This document shows, one piece after another, positions 43,701 through 52,700 of a stretch of DNA of 64,000 nucleotides. A program made the translations under genes and the position numbers. Position 1 is the stretch's first letter, and every line of letters begins with the position of its first letter. This stretch comes from Serripes groenlandicus. Taxonomy: Eukaryota > Mollusca > Bivalvia > Cardiida > Cardiidae. The notes beneath the pieces were generated by a model. It saw only the letters and a program-made list of their open reading frames with translations, did not search any database and was not told where the DNA came from. The stretch is from positions 42,689,269 through 42,753,268 of the forward strand of contig JASEVX010000008.1 of assembly GCA_031761405.1 (NCBI GenBank), read 5' to 3'.

Positions 43701-46700
43701 TTAAATGCTGAATTTTTAATTGTACATTTAGTGCTGAATATTTAAAAATGTGATTCATGCTGAATATCTAAACATACACTAACTAACTACTACCATCAAC
43801 TAAACAACTAAGTAAAGTTACCCAGAAAGATTTAAAAAAATAAGGACTTCCTACATTTCAGTACAGAAGATTACGAACAGACATGGTAGAAACATATAAG
43901 ATATTTAACAACATAGACAAAGTAAACTGCAGAGATCTCTTCCCATTAAACAATTCTCAAACAAGAGGTAATAATCTTAAAATTTAAAAAAAATTCTGCC
44001 GCACAAATACACAGAAATTTCAATATATTCCAATAGTTTTAAAAACAAATTAAATGTGTATTTGAAATATCTTCCAATTAAATTTGCACCAGAATATGAT
44101 CAATTACTTTTTAGGCAGACTGATGATTGCACAGTCAGACACATTTATACATTACACACCTGTGTTTATTGCTGAATATTTAAGCAATTTACAAGTAACT
44201 CATAAACTACTCACCTGTAGGCCGACATTTTCTCCTTGAATACCCTCAGTGACAGCATCATGGTGTAGCTGTACAGCTCTAACCTGGGAGAGTAAAAAAC
44301 ATTTGTAACAACACATTTTATGATCTGACACATAATCTGCTCTCAAAAAACCCAAGGCTGGAATAAAAATTGTTCAAGCCAGTATTCAAAATCAAGATCC
44401 TAGAATCTACAGCCAACACTGAGATTTAGCTGTATGAAACAGAATTGATATGAGCCGTCTCGCGAAAAATCCAACATTATGGACTCCGCATAAAGTGTCG
44501 ACCCTGATCAGACTAAGCATGCCACGCAGGCTAACCCCGGACAGACAATTTCATCTCCTGTGGATTTTCTGTTTCAGGAATCCTTACTCTATACCTCTAT
44601 CCCCTGAAATGCAATGTGTCAGCCTAGATTAGTCTGCGCGGACAGCGCAGGCTGATCTGGTAGATACATTATGCAGGGGCCATAATGTTGGGTTTTCTCG
44701 TGGGACGGCTCATATATTGATTGATTGGCCTTTAATGCTTTTTCCAACAGTATTTCAGTAGTTCAACTAATGTGTGTGCCATCCCGTGAGAAAACAAACA
44801 TTATGGCCTCTGCGTAATGTATCGACCAAGATCAGCCTGCATAGTCAGCGCAGACTGATTTGGGCCAACACATTCTGTCTCAGGGGGATAGAGGTATAGA
44901 GTAATGATTTCTAAAACAGAAAATACACAGGAGACGAAAAGTGTCTATCCGGGTAAGCCTGCGCGGCATGCTTAGACTGATCCGGGTCGATACTTTATAC
45001 ATAGTCCACAATGTTGGTTTTCTTGTGGGAAGGCTCATGTGTTTCCTGGCGTTCTCACATATGTACAGCACAAAATATTCTTTCCAGGTAACTAGCTACC
45101 TTCCGAATTAAAACTATTTATACCACAAATAGAAGACGAATGACACTTGTCACAATGAGTTTAGTAAATCTTATGAAAGAATGAATGATGGAGCCAGGAT
45201 TTGAACTCATGACCCATGTATTGAAAACAGCTCTTGTCATTCTCGTCTGAACGATCCTTGTTAGAATAATTTTGAATCACCCCCAGTCATACAAAAACTT
45301 TAACAAGAGCTGTCTGTAGACAGCGTGCTCGGCCTTTTTTAGTGCTTGACAATATATCAAAATTATTTGCAGTAAAAGGTCAATAATTGAATATTACCCT
45401 GATTGAATGTATTTTCTTAGTAAAAAAGTGCCATAGTTCTAACAAAAATCATGACAGAGTTATGTACTCTTGTATGTTGATGGAGGTTATGATGGTCTCG
45501 TGAAAAAGTATTTAAGTTTCAAAGCAATATATCTAATGGTTTTGAAAAAAAGTGGGATGGTACGAACTTAACTAAAATTCAAAGTTGAAAATCAGCCATA
45601 ATTCTTACAAAAACCTTGACAGAGTTATGTACTCTTGTCTGCTGATGGAGGGAATGATGATGAACAAGTATTTTTAAGTTTCAAAGCCATATCTCTAATG
45701 GCTTTGAAAAAAAGTGAGGTGGTACAAAAAATTTAACCAAGGTGTGACGCCAACGCAAGTAGGATACATACATGTAGCATGCCTTTTCTTCGAAGAGTCA
45801 AGCTAAAAATTGAAGTAATGGGTTTCCCTCCTAGGCTCACAGAATTGTGGGGTAATTATTACGACTGACTCGCTGGTGTCAGGCTAAACTGACCACCAGT
45901 GCTGATAAATGACCAAGGAAATGCAGTGATATAGCTGAAAAATTGTTGAAAGCAGTGTTAAACACTTAACAAAGAAATAAACAATTTGTTTCACTCTATC
46001 ACCATCTTTATCCATACCTTAGTTTTGTGATCTGAGGGTCCAAAGGTGACCATCATACCAGGTTTAACACTGCCAGTATGGATACGACCTGCAGCCACTA
46101 TACCCGCATCTATAATATACAAGAAACCAACACTTTCAAGATGAAATCAAGAACTTTTCAAATATATTCAAGCAATTTCCAATAAATTTGTTTAGATTTT
46201 CAAGGTTATTTCCATAATATTTCTAAGATTGTCAAGAATATTTCCATTTTTTTTTTTTTAGATTTTCAAGGATATTTCCAGTATAGTTTTTAGATTTTCA
46301 AGGATATTTTCAGTATCCCTTTTACATTTTTAAGGTTATTTTCAAGTTTATATTTCACATTTTCAAAGATATTTCCAGAATACTTTTTAGATTTACAACG
46401 ATATTTTCAGCATATTTTCAAGGGACAATATGAAATGTACCATGAAACCCTTATCCCACTTGATACAACTCACAACAATATTTCGGTGGTACTCTGCAAA
46501 AACAAGCTATGAGGAATTGGGAACCAGTGTAGTCATAGAAGGTAACGAGAAACACCTTTAACCCTTTCCCTCATATAGAACCTTTCTGATGCCTCTACAG
46601 CAGACAGCTTTTGAAAACATAGTGACAAAAAAAGAAATTACTTAAAACGAGCAATTTCTCCTTTTGCCACGATTTTTTCGATTCATAGTCATAGGTTATC

Positions 46701-49700
46701 CATTCAATTATAGAGATTTTCTATTTTTGGACAAAATATGGTCAAAGTCGTCTGCTGCAGAATTGTCGTATGAGGGAAAGGGTTAAAGTTGCATCCAATT
46801 GGATATTTCAGCATTGTAGGGCAGGCAGGTATTTTTCCATATGTGTATTACATTACAATTTCCCATACTTTGTCTTAGGATCTTTTAAACGCTTTCCTAC
46901 ATGCAGTACTTTGCTGATACTCTGCAGCAGATTACATTTGAAAAAAATGTTATAAAAGAAGAAGTTGCTCATAATGAGCAATTTCTCCTTAAGCCACAAT
47001 AATTTAAACTCTATTCATATATTATACTTTCATATTATATTTTCATATTTTTGCCAAAACATTTTTGAAGTCGTCTGCTGCGTATTTGTTGTATGTGGGA
47101 AAGGGTTAAAAGATGATTGCTGCATATACATCAGAGCTGGGCTTTATAAAGTATATTGAAGATCAAGAAATTTATTTAACCCTTTTCCACATAAACAATT
47201 CTGATGCAGACAACATCAAATTATCTATACAAAAATATAGAAAAACTAAAGCATAATTACAGAATAGAGCTGAAAACATTGCAAATGGAGAAATTGCTCA
47301 TCATTAGCAATTTTACCTTTTTCCACAATGTTTTCAAAAGTTTTTTGCTGAACACTCGTCAAAAGGCGTCTGTATGTGGAAAAGGATTTAGTAAACCTTA
47401 CTTCCTAGTTTGTATACACTATGGACTGCCATTCTTAGAGGATAACTGTCTAGTTTGTGGGGTCTTTCCATATTATCCAGGGCGTCTAGTAAAGTCCTGC
47501 CGCTTGCACCACCAGATTTACGCTCTATTTGCCACATCTAAAATATAAAACAAGAGCGTTTAACCTTTTCCCCATCTGCATATGATCTGCAGCATACAAG
47601 TTTTAGAATGATTGTGGTAAAAGGAGGAACTGCTCCTATCAACCCTTTCCCTCACATGACAATTCTGCAGAAGACGACTTTGAACATATTTTGTCAAACA
47701 ATAGAATATCTCTATAATTGAATGAATAAACCTATGACTAATAGTGGAAAACATTGTGGCAAAAGGAGAAATTGCTCGTTTTGAGCAATTTCTTCTTTTG
47801 TCACTATGTTTTCAAAAAGCTGTCTGCTGCAGAGGCGTCAGAAAGCGTCTATATGAGGGAAAGGGTTATGCAATTTCTTGTCCAAAGTTACAAGCATATT
47901 TTTCAAGAAATAGCTAATTGGTAACTTAATGTCAGAGATAGGCCAGACAAAATATGGCTTCCGACCGACCGACACAGTGACTCCTATATACCCCCTCTTC
48001 TTTGAAGGGGGTATAATAAATAGAGATTATTCAACGTATTTTTTCAAAGATGAGAATATATTTCACGAGCCGTCGCGTGAATGGGAGTGACGTCACGAGT
48101 GACGTAGTCACGAGTGGCTCCTCCCATTCACAAGACGGCGAGTGAAATATGTTCTATCTTTGAAAAAATAAGTTGAATAATCTGTTTATTACATTTCATT
48201 GCTGTTTTTAGTAATACATTTAGTTTTTCAATCCGGTCTTACACCATAGTTTATGTTAACTATGGACTATTTTTCGTTTTTTTACCTACTTTTTGCGCAT
48301 TATTTTCGGATGAGGCGTGGCCGTGGAAAAAAAAGGGAGGGACACGCATGCGCAATTGTGGTGTGAAATAACAAATAGTAAATATTGTTATTACACCGGT
48401 GTAATAACAATAACTCGACGATTATGAATTTTCTTTCACCGAGATATCCTTATCTTTCATGGATAGAAATGTAATAAAATAAGGAATTGTTACATTTTAT
48501 CTGTCCAGATACCAAGATTATTTAACCCTTTCAAAAATACAAACCTTCTGCAACAGATGACATCTTGGTAAAAATACGGTAAACGTCTAAAAATGAAAGT
48601 ACAATGTCTACATGCGAAAAAGGGTTAAAAGAGCATGCACTTTGCCTGAAAAATAAATATCCACATAACCAATTTAGTCTTATGGATAAACAGAAAGACA
48701 AACAGACGAAAATATTACTGTAAATAAGGTACATGCCAAGAATATTTCCTTTTCCCACTTATAGATGCCCTTGATGCATCTGCAGCAGATGACTTAGAAA
48801 TCATTATGAGCAATTTCTCTTTTTACCACATTAGTTTTAACACTGATCAATAAATAATTGCACTTTCATGCATAGACAAGTTCAATATTTTTGCTAAATA
48901 GATTTATCAAAGTCGCTTGCTAGAGATTTATTGCATGTGATAAAGAGTAAAATGGTTAAACAAACCTTGAACCAGTTTAGGTTTTCACTTCTCTTCACCA
49001 AGTTATCTCCCTTCCATCCCGATATTGGAAGATAGACAATAGACTCTGAATCGAACCCGGCCTTTCTCGCTAACAAGTCCACATTTGATACAATAAAATC
49101 GTATCTTTTCTGTAAATAGACATAAAGAATACCAATAAGGACCACAATTGAAATATTGAATTGAGCTCCCTTTTTTGTGTTATTCTTGTTTTTGTTATAT
49201 GACTGACATAGTTCATTATTCATGGTCATCCAACTTTTAATTGTGAATGTATGACTTATTATTGTTCAGACAATAAAGTATAACAGTCATTGAGTAAATT
49301 GACGTGAATCCATTCTGTAAAAACATTTGGTTACAGCTAATTGTGCTTTATGTAAAGTTATGTTACTGTTATGTAATTGTATCATAGTATCCAATGAAAA
49401 TCAAAGTTCATGAACATGTTGTCAATTTTTCAGAACAATGTTTCTTTAAGATGTTTTAAATGTGAGAATACATATTTTCAAAAATATTTTGCTGGCCTAC
49501 AGATGAGTTAAAATGCATCTGCTGCTGGGAAAGGGTGTATTTCTAAACACTATGTTCATGTTAATTTAAATGAAGTATTTGTACTTATCCATATATATAT
49601 GGAGGAATTAAAAAATAGTTCTTTTATTTATAGAGTTTTCATATTTTTTACTTAATGTTTCCTACGTCATCTGTTTCAGATTTGTTGTATGTGGGAAAGG

Positions 49701-52700
49701 GATAACCTTTTCCCACATACAACAAGTCTGCTGCAGATGACTTTAAAACATATTGGCCAAAGTATTGAAAATCTCTGTAAATGAAGTAATTATTGAAAAA
49801 GAGTTGAGAAATTGCCCATTTTTTAGAAATTTTTCCTTTTTGCCACAATGTTTTTAAATGTTGCCACCATCAGATGTGTCAAAATGTGTCTGTCAATGGA
49901 AAATGGTTAAGTGAAGAAACAGTGATAGCAGGTGTGATAGTTACCTGACTATATGGTGGTTTTGTGACATCCATCTTGTTCACGGCCACAATCAGTTGTT
50001 TTACGCCCATCGTGTACGCCAGATGTAGGTGTTCTCTCGCTTGACCGTCATGTGAGGCGCTTTCCTCAAATTCCCCTGGCTTGGCTGACACCACAATCAC
50101 AGCTACATCAGCCTGGGGGAGAAGCAGGTTCATTAACATGTATTTAACTGCAATAATTAGAGTTTTACATTTTTTTAACACTGCAACCGTGAACTTATCC
50201 ATGATCTTAGATACAATTTTTGGAGTTTTACACCGTTTTTAACTGTATATTAGATTTAAACTGCAACAGTGAACTTATCCTTGATTTTTGATACAATTAT
50301 TGGAATTTTTACACAGTTTTTAACTATATATATTTTTTAACACAGAATCAAATGCTGGTTGCCCCGTCTTGAATTTTATCTGCAAACACATCAGCAAGAT
50401 TAACCCTTACCCAAATACAACAAATTGTAGCAGGAGACTTTTAAAATATCTCGTGATTAATATAAAACACTTTGAAAACAAAAGTATAATGATAAAATAA
50501 GGTTAAAAACATTGTGGCAAAAGTAAAATACACCCCTTATTCAAAACTCTGGATAGTTGTTCAAATTAACAGTTGGAAAAGCCACAAGGTAAACCGGTTT
50601 CAAAATGAGTTGAATTGAGATCTCCCAACAAAGGGAAAATTATAAAAGAATACTCGACCACCTTGGTATACCGGTTAATATTAATAAGTTAATAATAAGT
50701 ACTGGTCTAAATTGATTGATTTAGTGTTCACAAAGATTTTTAAAAAAATTGACAGAGTGACATAGTTTTAGACCCCGTATGACCCAGTTTCAAAAATGAA
50801 TATACAATGAAATTACAAAATTGCCTACCTGCGAAGAACCTGTGATCATATTATGAACATAGTCCACATGTCCCGGGGAGTCGATAACATTCACATAAAA
50901 GTGACGAGTCTCCAGGCGACGCAATTTTGTGTCGATGGATATTCCCCTTTCTCTCTCGGCCTGTAGCTTGTCCATTATCCAGGCATACTTGCTGGAACTT
51001 TTACCAGCCTGAAATAAACAATCATCAATCATAATCAAGAGTGTTTGAAGGTACATGATGATAATTATGTTTGATTGATTAATTGGGGTTTAACGCCATT
51101 TTCAACAATTATTCAGTAATATCATGGCGGCCAGTTCACCTACTCATGTGTTTTCTGGCTTTCTCACAACACAACAATTATTCCAATCAACTGGCTGCTT
51201 TTCCTTATGGACTGTTAGCCCATTGGTTGAAGACAAATGATGCTTGTCACAATGACTTTTGTCAACTGACGGAAAAAATGTTGATCGAGCTAGGGTTCAA
51301 ACACACAACCCCTGGATTGACAGCCTGAGTCTTTACAGACTGAGCTACCGGGGCTCGGCTGATAATTATGCATTAGAGGAAATGATTATCATGCATTATC
51401 TCTGCCAATAACAAATATTATAAATGGTAAGTCCAAGGATGTCAGACAGCAGAAGTCCAAATAAGGCTCTTTTCCCCAACAATATCTCTCTTATTATCGA
51501 ACAAAACCCTATGTTGTAGCTACTCAGTAGAATTGTCTTCTTTTGAGTATCCATAACACAGAGATAGTGGATAAAATAACGATTTTCAAACAAGCAAAAA
51601 ACTCCTTATCTACAGCTCTGAGACAGACAACGAAGAAATTACCCAATACAGCCACATCCTGTCTCGATGTGGGAAAGAGATAAAACCTCTAACAGAAAGA
51701 AACATTTGTGTGCCTCATGCACAATGTTTATATAAATCATGTTACAAGATGTAATTTACAACTGCTCTACATGAAGGGATCAAATTGCTTCTTCAAATGA
51801 AGGACTGAGATATATCTCAATGAGTGTCATTTTCACTGAAAAAGTGGAAGACAGTGCCAGTGTATGGGTAGAGCATCGATCTCTCATAACAAAGGTCATG
51901 GGTGCCAATCGTGTGATAAAGGGATTCTGCTTTTGAGATTTTTCAACACATACGGCATGAGTAAATGCTAAGTCTCAAGGAAGTAGAAAACTAGTGTATT
52001 TAGTATAAGCTGAAAACTTCCTTCACAATCAATGTAAAACTAGAACTATCACTGAAGATGATAAATACCCCCTAAACAGCACCTTGACCTACAACATAAC
52101 ATAATAAGTAAAAGCGCCATAACTCTGTAAAATAACATGCAATTGTAACCCCTTTAGGATATGCACATCTCCTCTTGGTGTAGAAGCTTCATTCCACCCA
52201 GTGGTTTGTAAGAAATAGGCCGGACAAAATATGGCTTCCGACCGACCGACACAGTGACTGCTATATACCCTCTCTTCTTTGAAGGGGGTATAATAAATAA
52301 CCAAACTTGGGAAAATGGCTGAATGATTGTCTGGCTGTCCTAAAGTGTTCACTTCCATCTGTTAAATGCTAACTCGGTGAAAATAATACCTCAAATCTTA
52401 CTCAGAAATGAACAATAATACTCTTTGAAATGGCCATACCTGGTTAGCTTCCCTTTCAAATTTTGTCATTAAGTCTTCATCAATACCGTCACATTCGTAC
52501 ACCAATCTGCCAGACACGGTGGATTTACCCGACGCTTTATGCCCTATGACAACAGCATTTAGATATGGCTTTAATACACTGTCCCTATTCTGAAACATAC
52601 AAGAGTGCTTAACTATAACAACATTCCAGTCAATAGTTTATGTAAGTATGTAAGAAAAGTAAATTCTATTAACCATTTTTTCAAGGTCATAAAGAGCAAT

